This document shows positions 39,847 through 50,021 of a stretch of 64,000 nt of DNA, piece by piece. The stretch is from Glandiceps talaboti (taxonomy: Eukaryota; Hemichordata; Enteropneusta; Spengelidae): positions 13,917,151 through 13,981,150 of the forward strand of contig NC_135563.1 in assembly GCF_964340395.1 (NCBI RefSeq), written 5' to 3'. Below the pieces are notes generated by a model. The model saw only the letters and a program-made list of their open reading frames with translations, was not told where the DNA came from and ran no database searches. The position numbers and the translations under genes are program-made. Position 1 is the stretch's first letter. Each line of letters opens with the position of its first letter.

Positions 39847-41010
39847 TTAGTTGTCCATTGCAGTTTCATTTATATCCCCATTTCGCTTGTTTGGATCAAT
39901 GGGATCAAAAGTTATTGACTTGACATTAATCGAACCAATAACTTTTAAGTTTTTCTCTTCATTTCTCTCCACAACTTCCTTAGCTTCGTTGACATCTTCA
40001 ACTTTTGACATGTTCCTATTTTTACATTTTTGGAAAGGCTTCAAAATCTTCTGAAAGCAGAGTTTAAAATTTTCGTTCATAACCCCGTAAATGATTGGGT
40101 TGATGGCTGCGTTGCACAAGGTGACACAGATAACAAACATAAAAGCCGCCGAAGAAAGTTCGCGCTTATCAATTCCCAAGGCAAACATAAACAGACAAAC
40201 AGGTAACCACATTACGAAGAAAAGCACCACAATGGCGACGAACATTTTCATCAAGCGAAGTTCCTTTGGTGTTGTTCCGATGCTTTCTCTTCTGATTGGT
40301 TGTGAAATTCCGGATAACCCCCCTGCAACTTTTTTTCTCGACTTCAATACTAATGTAAAGATGCGAATGTAATTTATGCAAATGACAGTTAAGGGAATGA
40401 GAAACCCAACGATGAACACTATCACCACAAAAAGAGCTTCGAAATTGATGTACCGTTCAGGCCATACCAGCGTACAAACTGACTCGAGTTCATCACCGTT
40501 CCATAGGTCCAAAACGTTAAAATTAGTAGCCATCGGAAGCGATAAAATGATAGCTAGTAACCAGAATATGAGTAGAATTATTACAACAACGTAGGTCTTT
40601 ATGAATTTAGAGTGGGGCTTAGCAACTCTATAGTGTCGTTCAATACTTATGAAAGCCATACTCCAAATAGCCACCAGACAACATACAAAGCTTGTAAACA
40701 GCAGAATACTGCATATAAAGTTGCCGAGAATCCACGAGCCTGCTATACGAGTTGTTATGATGAACGGAATGGATAGCGAGAAAATGAGATCTGCTCCTGC
40801 CAAATTGACTGTGATATAAGTGGTGATACACTTCATATGATTGAATTTAAACACGCTGATGATGATAAGTGTATTACCAAGGAGAGATGTGATGAGTATA
40901 CACAATAGTACAGTAACCTCGAAAATAACCACTCCTGACCAAGCCCGGTTAAACTGAGAAAAATATGTAAAATGCGTATTGTTGTCGTCATCTAACAAGT
41001 ATGACGTCAT
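39847..41010 (-). CDS. Class A GPCR, FFAR4/GPR120-like
   Basis: The 387-residue receptor has seven helices: sequon N10, N46 (1.50), D74 (2.50), disulphide C100-C179, ERH at 124-126 in place of DRY (FFAR4 has ERM), WLP at 268-270 and NPIIY at 304-308. Assignment rests on several local matches to FFAR4: ECL2 VCTLVWP (178-184; human ICTLIWP), TM2-ECL1 PFIITTRIAGSWILG with R88 and W93 at the spacing of human R99 and W104, SRKK after TM5 (224-227), and KELRLMK before TM6. In FFAR4 the Arg binds the fatty-acid carboxylate, so a lipid ligand is plausible but unproven. Start: the frame stays open for 50 more codons, but a clear 3' splice site (TTTGCTTTCTTTCAG, ending 41,032) lies 21 bp before this ATG, so upstream codons are probably intron. 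The tail is long, acidic and basic. Confidence 0.93.
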   Translation of the reverse strand: MTSYLLDDDNNTHFTYFSQFNRAWSGVVIFEVTVLLCILITSLLGNTLIIISVFKFNHMKCITTYITVNLAGADLIFSLSIPFIITTRIAGSWILGNFICSILLFTSFVCCLVAIWSMAFISIERHYRVAKPHSKFIKTYVVVIILLIFWLLAIILSLPMATNFNVLDLWNGDELESVCTLVWPERYINFEALFVVIVFIVGFLIPLTVICINYIRIFTLVLKSRKKVAGGLSGISQPIRRESIGTTPKELRLMKMFVAIVVLFFVMWLPVCLFMFALGIDKRELSSAAFMFVICVTLCNAAINPIIYGVMNENFKLCFQKILKPFQKCKNRNMSKVEDVNEAKEVVERNEEKNLKVIGSINVKSITFDPIDPNKRNGDINETAMDN

Positions 41011-41031
41011 ATTGCTTCGGAACCTTTTAAT

Positions 41032-41046
41032 CTGAAAGAAAGCAAA
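41032..41046 (-). promoter_or_regulatory. 3' splice site of a likely 5'UTR intron (FFAR4-like gene)
   Basis: The minus strand shows a T-rich tract ending in TTTCAG immediately before 41,031, leaving 21 bases of 5'UTR before the ATG at 41,010. The upstream non-coding exon is not identified. Confidence 0.6.
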
Positions 41047-41229
41047 AAATATATAATATATGTCAGGATCTTGTGATAGTGCAAACTGTTCGAAAATTGA
41101 AAACAATATTGAGCAGCAATTCAAGTGGGTGTTGTTAAGCATGTAGTATCTAAAGTTCAACCTGTGATTATGTAGACGGCCTTACTGGTCTTTATGACAA
41201 TATTACACAAAGTGCAAAACTTCTCAACT

Positions 41230-41560
41230 TTTGAAGTCTGATATATTAGTAGTTTGCCGATGAAGTTTTAATTATAATCATTAATTTGCATAATTAATGT
41301 TTTTTCCTTAACTAGGCAATAACGAATACAGGCTTACAATTCATATAACTTCGTAAGTACAATGTATATAAAGCGTATTGATTTAGCTATCTTAATGATT
41401 CATTTGCATAAATAATGATTTTCGGTAATTAGACAATATGTTTCTTTGCAAGCTTCAAATTTCATATAGTTTGGAATAATTAATTGATTTGCCCATTAAG
41501 TGGTAAATCATGTATGATAGCTATAGCTCAGAATTTTGCAGTTTGATCAACAGTTAATCT
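41230..41560 (-). repeat. Reverse-oriented relative of the 1.38-2.34-kb repeat
   Basis: The minus strand reads ATGAAATTTGAAGCTTGC, CATATTGTCTAATTA and GAAAATCATTATTTATGCAAAT in the same order as the left copy. It is AT-rich, lacks the microsatellite tail and has no coding capacity. Confidence 0.6.
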
Positions 41561-41569
41561 TTTTAGGAA

Positions 41570-42040
41570 CACAAATATTAAGGCTGTACCCCAGCTTTCG
41601 GAAGGAATTCGGTTTACACCTGGTTTACTATAATATAATATCTAGATTATTCGACATAGCCCTTATCGAGCACTTCACTAAAAAATGTATAAGAGTCTCG
41701 GAATGTATCTAGAGACTTAGTATAAAAGTAGTGCCTTCGAATGATAACTATGATCGACCAGCGACAAAACTTTTACTAGTGTAATATTTCCAACAAGATC
41801 AGCACAGAACGTCATATTGAAGTCATGCATAGTGGTCGCTGTTGTAAAATTGTATCAGTTCTTCAACAAATATTTGATTACTTGGTGACCTCGACAACAG
41901 TAACAGGACAGTTCTAAGGACAGCTGATATATCGTAATAGGCCATGACCCTGCAAACTACTGAAGTGTTGTTTATCATAAAATGATATCCGATGCGGTAC
42001 CATTACCTCAATATTAACAAGCTTGTTAACTCCTATTATG
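41570..42040. other. No gene recognised
   Basis: Likely upstream region of the minus-strand FFAR4-like receptor. No promoter motif can be defended. Confidence 0.35.
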
Positions 42041-42046
42041 TATTAA

Positions 42047-42201
42047 TCCTGCTTGCAGACGGGGTAAGTTGGGACTCGATTCTGACACTGTTCCTCTCCT
42101 TCGAGGGCCATCTGACAATGTCAAAATCACGTTGGGACAATGTCAAAATCGCGTCGGGACAATGTCAAAATCGCGTCCCCATTCACCGTCTGCAAGCAGG
42201 A
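42047..42201. mobile_element. 155-bp MITE with 16-bp inverted ends
   Basis: TCCTGCTTGCAGACGG at the left is exactly complementary to the right end. The interior contains three tandem copies of a GGACAATGTCAAAATCGCGT-type unit. No clear target duplication, so the superfamily is open. Confidence 0.75.
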
Positions 42202-42392
42202 CCAATTATATAAAGACAGCACACAGTGGTAACATGCAGGCCTAAATATTGTAAGGCTAGTGTGTTTTGGTCCGGGGATTTGATATACTCTTATAAGCCT
42301 ACATAATGTTTTCTTATGTGGCTGTTAAAACCAAAACAGGTATACAGCTATGTAATGGTAGACAAGTGCAATAATTTACGACGTTCACAATG

Positions 42393-42527
42393 ATGGACAT
42401 TCACATTAAACTGTTCAACATTCTCGTCGAAGAAATGTATGGCAAGATATCAAACCTGGAATTTCAAAGTGAAAATGATCGACTGCAACAACAAAACAAC
42501 AAACTAATGGCGAGAGTCACAGCTTGA
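42393..42527 (+). CDS. Short coiled-coil-like open frame (44 aa), uncertain
   Basis: ATG to TGA encodes a 44-residue peptide with regularly spaced Leu/Ile and polar residues (VEEMYGKISNLEFQSENDRL), resembling a short coiled coil. It could be the start of a gene or retroelement protein whose remainder is spliced or lost. It lies about 90 bp before a (TA)n tract, the setting also used by the Penelope-like pieces. No homologue recognised. Confidence 0.25.
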   Translation: MDIHIKLFNILVEEMYGKISNLEFQSENDRLQQQNNKLMARVTA

Positions 42528-42613
42528 GAGATGACTAGAGGAACTAAAACCAGTAAAGTCGAAGAAAAAATATCGAGATTTATAGTGGATGTGTTTGAAT
42601 GTTACTGTAAATC

Positions 42614-42615
<2 letters not shown>

Positions 42616-42693
<78 letters not shown>

Positions 42694-42723
42694 TATATAT
42701 ATCATATATATCATATATATCAT
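42616..42723. repeat. (TA)n tract with ATC-interrupted end
   Basis: Pure TA run followed by TATATATC units. Confidence 0.97.
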
Positions 42724-42799
42724 AAAACTATAAACGTTGATTATTATCATACATTGGTTGATAATTTATTTCAAATGACGCACAGATGATAAATCTTAC

Positions 42800-43560
42800 A
42801 TATTTGCATATCAGAAAAGGGGAAAAACAACTGACTAGATTCTATTATGATCTATTGCTTTAGATATGTAATTGGTTGTTTTATTCTGCAGACTTTTAAA
42901 AACACGACGTTTAGATTTCTTTCATACAAATGTAGCCCAGAGACTTGCCTCTGACTCAACATATTGTATTTAATATTCTTGTAATCGACAGTTTCAAGCC
43001 AGACATGCACGTCTCTTGGCTATGCAAATCTCACCATATGTTGCAAACAATGATTGAACTTTAAATGTTACCCGCCATAACTCATTCTATCTTTCGATAT
43101 AGAGAATTGTTTATTTTCTACCCTTGGTCCTACGATTAAACCGAGTTTCAGTAGTTTTCGGCGACCCAGGATTAGCCACCTGCAGCTTTTCTGGAATTGA
43201 GTTTGTCTCTTTGGCAAACAATGTAATACATTTTTTGGCAGTTTCTCACAAAAAAACGTTCATTCATTTCTTTTCAAATATATCTGATGACCATATTTAA
43301 TGTTTACTCTTTTATATTGAATTTCCTAGAATGTCAGTGACATTATCTGAACGGTGTTCTGTTTGATATAACAGTTGTAATGACTTGATGTGTTATCGAC
43401 TATTCAGAAGACAGGTGAGCCTTTTCGACTATCTTCAAATTTAATGTATAATCCAAACATCTGCCCATGATGGCAAAAAATAGCTAAATAAACTATCAGC
43501 ACGTGATACTTTTCTTATAATTTGTCACAAGGAAAGAGGCTACAAAAACACGCATCTGTT
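42800..43560. other. No gene recognised
   Basis: AT-rich. No exon or repeat I would defend. Confidence 0.45.
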
Positions 43561-43579
43561 GGTAGAACATTTTTGGAAA

Positions 43580-43664
43580 ATGGTAAACGAACTGATTCCT
43601 GCGTTGCCATTCTCTCAAGCCATAACACGCATTTCTGTTGAAGCAACGAAATGCGTATTGGCAG
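43580..43664 (+). CDS. Candidate upstream exon for the IL-17-like gene (weak)
   Basis: ATG (43,580) opens 28 codons ending at G|GTACGT, a plausible donor with one base left over, the phase needed by the acceptor at 44,077. The encoded peptide is not a signal peptide, which a secreted cytokine should have, so the true first exon may lie elsewhere. Confidence 0.2.
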
Positions 43665-44077
43665 GTACGTTTCGGACACCTATTTCAAAGTTAGAGTTTG
43701 GCAACACCACATATCACTACAGTATGTGACCATTGCATTGTTTTAATACATTCATATTGTTTCGTTATATGTTGTGAATCATCTGTAAATCTTGATCATA
43801 CTAGTGTTTCAATATGCACAATTTTGGTGTCATGGACACTTGATGTCCTGGTAACTAGGGTAAGATAAGTACCACTACACCAGGGTTCATATCAATGTCC
43901 ACAAAGTTGAACCTACCTTGAATGCATCCGATGTGACTATAATCGTTGAAATGAGTGAAATAAGCAGGTCAGCCTATCGTCGTGAACAGGAAGAAGTAAA
44001 GGGCAACTACGTAAGTAACTGCAGTCGAGCGGATAATCATACCATACTTTAGACGTATATAACGTATTCCTTTTCAG

Positions 44078-44373
44078 CTGAGTTCTACCGCAGCGAAGGT
44101 ATCACTTTAGATAAACCCTTTCCACAACCTTTGCGGAAGGGTGTATGCCGGGGGTGTATGTTTAACCATACGATGGTCCGATCTGGACCTGTTTGTGAAG
44201 CACAGCCCTCCGATGTACGTACCTGTTACGACGGTCGTATTGGTAACAATAATTCGAGATTGGAGATTTACAACCACGGCTGCCACTGTGTCATGTTAAA
44301 CAACATCACCACACAAAGTACTCGACAAAATGAGTTTACTTTGATGTCGAGATATTGTGTGAAATGGTTTTAA
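44078..44373 (+). CDS. Terminal exon with IL-17-like cysteine pattern
   Basis: A good 3' splice site (TATTCCTTTTCAG, ending 44,077) opens a frame of about 98 codons to TAA. The peptide contains FPQPLRKGVCRGC, which aligns without gaps to the IL-17 pattern (Tyr/Phe-Pro, eight residues to Cys, then Gly-Cys; IL-17A has YPSVIWEAKC). Next come SGPV, where the family has a conserved Ser-x-Pro-Val/Ile, a Cys after a VR pair, RLEI, and GCHCV, matching the family's GCTCV. The paired-cystine fold of IL-17 uses the first two Cys with GC.C. Two extra cysteines (PVC and near the C-terminus) are unusual. Third positions are richer in G/C than the surroundings, which supports coding. Role, if right: secreted ligand for IL-17 receptors in epithelial defence. 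The signal-peptide exon is not identified. Confidence 0.5.
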
Positions 44374-44564
44374 AATATTACTTATTAACTCGTACTCGTT
44401 TGGTAAACTTTGTACACCATAAATTTTTGATGTTAAATCTCTTGATTTATCGACATACTCTATCCCTGACAAGACTTATAAAATCACTGACGATGTTGAT
44501 TTAGTCCTTATTTAGACTGAAAGATCAGCCGTTGTTGGCGCTCTTCTTATCCATATCCACAAAC

Positions 44565-44566
<2 letters not shown>

Positions 44567-44617
<51 letters not shown>
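44567..44617. repeat. (GA)n microsatellite
   Basis: About 25 GA units. Confidence 0.97.
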
Positions 44618-44619
<2 letters not shown>

Positions 44620-44639
44620 ATTAGTAAAGTACAGGTAAG

Positions 44640-46525
44640 AAAGATAAGAGGGGGATTATAGGGACGGTCCAGGTGGTGTATTTTACACTCCAGTTAATGG
44701 TTTCATCGCCTGAAAACCATGTGACCCCGTTTGCGATACTAAACAGTACGTAGAAGAGCGCTCTTCCGCTTTCATGAGAGTAGACACTTGGGCGGGGAGA
44801 AGATTCAGTGTTGGGAGTTAATTTGAATTGGCGTCCCAATCTAATATAGTAATAAAGAATAACGTCACGTGCTCTAGATACATTACCCCATTGCTAGGTA
44901 CCCCTAGTATTACATCGCGTGATTTATACATTTTAGAAAGAAAATTAAGATTTTATGGGTAAGTATGATTGGTAATTGAAAGATAAATTATCGCATTACG
45001 ATGTGAAATCCGGGACGGTGTGAAATACGATGCGACAATGACTGTTCATGGACTCCGGATCCGGGTTCATCATATCAAATGAAAATTTGTACCTATTAGT
45101 GTAGAAAAAGGAAGTACTCATGAATACCAAATTTTCGCCGATGTCTCGTCAGCGTCTTCAGTGATGTACTAAAATCATATGATGTTGGAATTGTTGGAAT
45201 AATTGTGTTGGCAAATTATCCTGAGAGTAGATCTAATACAAGTATTTGACTATAAATCTCAGTTATAAAATACACGATTGTGTGCTTTAAATACAAGCCT
45301 GCAATATCATATATTTATCATTTACATATCATATATTTATCAGTCAATTATGGGATTGAAAAGTGGAGCAACAGTTTAGCAGTATCATGACGACATTGCC
45401 CCGGACAAGAAAAATGTCCTCTGAAACAAACAGAGCCGTGGTAGAACGATTCTACAAGTACCAGATAAATGTCACGACACCGCTCTAAAGTAACAATAAA
45501 GAACGTAGGTAAAACATCACAGTTCAGACACGATCATAGCTATGTAGAAGTGAATTGTTCTTCCATCACAATATAAAACGTGACAACTTTTAAAACAAGA
45601 TGAGCGCCCTTCCAATTTCAAAGTGTCCCCATGCATGCAAATACACCCCCCCCCCTCCCCGGCCAAAGAAACTGATCGTTCTCTCAAAAATGAATTGAGC
45701 AAATGTGTTCAACGACAGTAGAGGCTAGTGTTAACATGTCTACACTCCATGCTTTGGCGGTACTACCTTTAACTTGAGTCTTGTACAAAACCTCAGACCA
45801 CTAAGGAAAGTTGTCTGTAACGGTCCGAGTCAAACACAGTTGCAAGTGGACGATCGAGGAAAGTATTCGGTCTTAAGTCATGTTATGCACTGAAAACTGA
45901 CAAATATGGCTCTATATAAATTATAAAACGAACAAAAAGTAAATAGTTAAAAACACAAAATGTGCAAAAAGAGCACAGACTTGAAAATTATTTATTTTCA
46001 ACACAACACAAAACCAACTGAAATAAAGTAAAAGAAGATGAAGAAAAATAAATACAAAAAAATCACAACAGAGTACAAATCACGAGAACGAAAAAGAAAA
46101 AAACAATATATTATTATTACAATTATTAGTTATATTGGTCTGTTGGTGGTGTTGTTATAGCAACCATCGTTTTAGAAATCGTATAATTAATGACACCCCT
46201 AAAAACTATTTAATCAAATTGTTGTTTTTGCCTGATTACAAATCTATCGTATAGCAAAACACCATTTCATCTCAATACACACAGCGCGCAAAGATCGGAA
46301 ACGACCTTTCAACATTACCCTTTGCCCTTTTCGGATCCCGGAAGTACATGTACCATACCACATACATGAACAGCATGTTTAGACAGTTTAGAAAACGTAG
46401 CACTAAGCTGATAACTAAGCCTGTGATATCAGTTGCGACATTGACCAATGAATACAATATTTCGTTTGCGCACCAATATCGTTCATGTCGTTCACAAAAT
46501 TCTGAAGAATAATTTCGAAATTGAC
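44640..46525. other. No gene recognised
   Basis: 45,900-46,130 is A-rich low complexity. A poly-C run lies at 45,645. Frames such as 45,517-45,702 (-) have no context. Confidence 0.45.
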
Positions 46526-46527
46526 GT

Positions 46528-46721
46528 GATATTCACTGCCCAGTGCCCAGTGCTCAGTGCTCGATGCTCAGAGCTCTCGCTAGGACTTCCTAGCTCTCAA
46601 CAGCCAACGTTTACTTGATCGTTTGATATTCACTGCCCAGTGCCCAGTGCTCAGTGCTCGATGCTCAGAGCTCTCGCCAGAACTTCATAGCTCTCAACAG
46701 CCAACGTTTACTTGATTGTTT
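46528..46721. repeat. 97-bp tandem duplication
   Basis: The unit beginning GATATTCACTGCCCAGTGCC at 46,528 is repeated at 46,625 with only a few changes. Each unit also contains short reiterations (GCCCAGT, GCTCAGT, GCTCGAT, GCTCAGA). Confidence 0.9.
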
Positions 46722-46755
46722 GAACTCGGAGGTATGTAAACCATTGATGTATTAG

Positions 46756-46794
46756 CATGGATGTATTAGTGAGAGTCTCACTAATACATCCATG
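46756..46794. repeat. 39-bp perfect palindrome
   Basis: Arms of 19 bases (CATGGATGTATTAGTGAGA and its complement) around one central base. Two further partial copies of ATGTATTAG lie just upstream and TGGTATTAGTGA lies downstream. Confidence 0.9.
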
Positions 46795-46837
46795 GTATTA
46801 GTGAACATTACAATGTAATCCATCCATCCATTCATTA

Positions 46838-48645
46838 GGGACCGGTCAGTTTCTTCGGCCTGGGGGGGGGGGGGCGGTGGATTGGTAGGGGGGTCACCCT
46901 GTTTTTGAAATTGGCAGTAGGGGGGGTCATGCTGTTTTGAAAATTGTGGATAGGGGGGGTCATTGTGTTTTAAATTGTGATGGAAGAAAAAAAATCCTTT
47001 CTACAATGGCATATAGCCTTGTCTGAAATGTGGTACATGTCAATATTTGTTCTTGTCCCTGTTTCTTACATGAATTCTTTAACATTACTTATTAGTTCAA
47101 ACCTAACTATACATATTCATATACATGTACCGGTATTACCTACCTACCACACTAGTTACAGAACATGTCATGTAAATGCTTGGCTGTTTCACAATCAATG
47201 CTTCGCTTATATTGCAGTTTGGGGCAAAAGTGAACTTGAAGGTTTCGTAATGGTAATTTTCATAGATAATTTATAAATGAAGTGAATCTAAATTGTTCTA
47301 CTCCTCATGCTATTGACACTACAAATCACCACATCTCATCAGATTCCAGTTACTATTATACACTAGGTATGACCACCTAAAGTTCTCTAACATACCGGTG
47401 ACTTTATTATACATGCAATATTAATGCCCCTTTATACTAATGTTACATTCCATTTTATGTGATATGAGAAACTCATTTAAAAACGTTTTACGTTAGCTTT
47501 TCGAAGCTTGGATATATTACCTCAAAGGTTATGAATAACCTAAACATTGCCTTAGTATCTCAACCAAAAAACTCCAGATCTGCCAGGGGGAAAACCCCAA
47601 GGACTCCCTCACCCCCAGAGGTCACTCATACATTCAACCAACAATCAGATGCACCAACAACCTTTTTACTGTCATAATGGTATTAAACTTTTCTTAAATA
47701 TTTTCACCCTATTCTAATATGATATTGTCTTTTCAAGATCTGAAACGTTTTTGCCAAGATAGTCTAAAATTGCCTTAAACTCCAAATCTCCCCTACCAAT
47801 GATACTACCATTATAGATGTGCTGACCTTTACTACATGCATATAATGATGCCATTTAAACTTTTTAAGAACATATTTCAACCCTTAGTGTAAGTTATAAA
47901 GAATAGTTTCTGATACTTGCTGTCTTCTAAAGCATGGATTAAGTTATTGTTTGAAAGGGTCTGAATAGCCTAAATATTGGCTTTAAGAGTAAAAATCCTC
48001 CAGGGTTTCTAGAGGGAGACCCCCCTCAGACCCACCACATGAGGTGGACATATCCCAGTCTCAAGCTCTTCCCCTCTTACTGTCAAGATGCTATCAAAGT
48101 ATATTTCAAAAGTATTTCAACCCTATGTAGTTGCTTTTAACATGTTGGTGTTGTCTTGTAAGGCTTGGAAATTATTGTCTGAAAGGGTCTGAATAGTCTC
48201 AAAATTGACTTTTCAGAGTTAAAAACCTCCTGGGCTTCTAGAGGGAGACCCCCTAGGACCCCCATAACAGATGTACATATTCCCTTCTCAAGCTTTCCTA
48301 CCTTTCACAGCCAAGATGCTATTAAACTCCTTTTCGAATATATTTACCCTGTGTAGTCAATAATTATAAATATGATAGTGCTAACCTGGGATCTTATAAA
48401 GTAGATGCAAGACAGTCAAGCAGTCCACACTGAGTCATGATAAAAAAATACCTGTCATGCGAATATTATATATGGGGGGGGGGGGGGTCATCATGTTTTA
48501 GAATTATGTGATAGGGGGGGGGGGGTCAGCCTGTTTTTGGTTTTACAGATAGGGGGGGGTCAGTGACTTTTTGTCGGCCCGATTTAAGAATCCACCGCCC
48601 GCCCCCCCCCCCCCCCCCCCCAGGCTGGAGAAACTGACCGGTCCC
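46838..48645. mobile_element. 1.8-kb non-autonomous TIR transposon, PIF/Harbinger-like
   Basis: Termini GGGACCGGTCAGTTTCT on the left and the complement on the right, followed by CGGCCTGGG / CAGGCTGG and long G or C runs, form inverted repeats of roughly 50 bp. Both ends are flanked by TTA (46,835-46,837 and 48,646-48,648), the usual 3-bp TWA target duplication of PIF/Harbinger. Sub-terminal ATAGGGGGGGTCA units about 40 bp long occur at both ends in the same orientation. The middle is four diverged tandem units of about 215-230 bp starting near 47,521, 47,745, 47,951 and 48,180 (CTGAAAGGGTCTGAATAG, then CTAGAGGGAGACCCCC). No transposase is visible. Confidence 0.75.
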
Positions 48646-48830
48646 TTACATTGTTATACTACAGATAACTGTAAAAGACGCATAGCCCCCCAGACCACTA
48701 TTTAGTGGTCAGACCACTGAATAGTGGACCCTACACGTATGTTTCAAACCTAAACTTATATTGACTTTGTATCTTACACTGTTTAACAGCTATCTACTAT
48801 CTGAATCGATAGATCGAACTTGAACAACAG

Positions 48831-48939
48831 TAGCTGCAATAATTGTAGCACCTGGGTTAAACACAAAAACTTAAAAAGTCACCAAAACAGACGAAAAAAC
48901 CCACAAAACCGCAACAAGACGCTACAATTATTGCAGCTA
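48831..48939. mobile_element. 109-bp MITE with perfect 9-bp target duplications
   Basis: Exact 19-bp inverted ends, TAGCTGCAATAATTGTAGC and its complement, flanked on both sides by GAACAACAG (48,822-48,830 and 48,940-48,948). The perfect duplication and perfect ends imply recent movement. A 9-bp duplication suggests a Mutator-type source. The interior is A/C-rich and non-coding. Confidence 0.85.
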
Positions 48940-48949
48940 GAACAACAGG

Positions 48950-49990
48950 TACTCTGAAGATCTACGTGTGTGACGCCGTTACGGGTATTGAGATGATGAA
49001 TAGCTAGTCTGCATTGTCTGTACTTTGGATATGGATCAAACACGGGGAGAAAGAATTACATGTAAACCTGTACTGGCACCGAGAACCCCCCGCCCCCATC
49101 AATCAACAAAAACTGTATTCGCTAAAAAAATTTCAAGATTGGTTCAGGACATTGTACGTGTACAGTGTACTATTAATCCCCTTTCTACCTGGGAGGTATT
49201 TGTTTGTGCACAAATTAAACACTTCAAGTTGGGGCAATCATAGACCCTGGGTGGAGGGTCTATGGGACAATGTAGTGACAGATGTAAATCTTGAGTGAAA
49301 GCTTGGTTTTTGAATCTATCTCCATGCTAGTTTGACTTGCCTTGATATCTCGATACATGCATATGGTAATGCTTATTAAATATTAAATATTGGCAATGAC
49401 ACATGCATTAGGTCATACTCTTTCTGTCATAGTGATTGTCACATATTCTTTCATGGTATGTCATGTAAATGGTAATGTTTTGTGTGCAAATTCTATGTGT
49501 TCTGGTTGATGGAGACACTGATTTTAGGGTTTGTACCATTAAATACAAATTCTGTACATTTTCTCACGAGTTATGTTTACAGTACACACACAAAAGTTGA
49601 TTCAATACACTTCATGTGTACAGTGTTAAGGAGTAAGTCATATCTAATAAAACAGTTTTTGAAAAAAATCAAGCTGGAGCCAGTGCATCATCATGAGAAG
49701 GCCCTTCTACTTCCATGGATCAAAGAACAGTGCTTTGAGTTCTGTCAATATCTCCCTGTTATGTATAGGCTGCAATAGCATTCATTAACTCCAACTAGAG
49801 AGAGGGAGTGGGATTGGGGTGGTTGTCGAAAGTGGAGGAAGGAGTAGGGGTGGGGGTAGTTGTCAAGACCACATGTTTCAAATATACCCTCCATGCACTC
49901 TTATTGAGAATCTCAAACACTCACTTTGACCAATTTTAAAGCGATCTCAATTTGGTCACAGTGAGTGTTTGTTTAAGAAATTGTTCTTTT
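48950..49990. other. Upstream region of the C19orf12-like gene; weak open frames only
   Basis: The frames at 49,014-49,298 and 49,482-49,778 (+) have no recognised domain. 49,800-49,860 is GA/GT-rich. A non-coding first exon of the downstream gene is probably further left or hidden here. Confidence 0.35.
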
Positions 49991-50021
49991 TACAGTGAGT
50001 CTGTCAGTCTGTCTATCCAAG

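Noticed and set aside
41011-41160. Fifty extra N-terminal residues of the FFAR4-like receptor
   Set aside because: The stretch runs through a T-rich 3' splice site 21 bp before the chosen ATG and does not resemble a receptor N-terminus.
49995-50021. Extension of the C19orf12-like protein upstream of the ATG at 50,022
   Set aside because: The upstream codons lie between the acceptor and the ATG, contain no ATG, and have no counterpart in the family.
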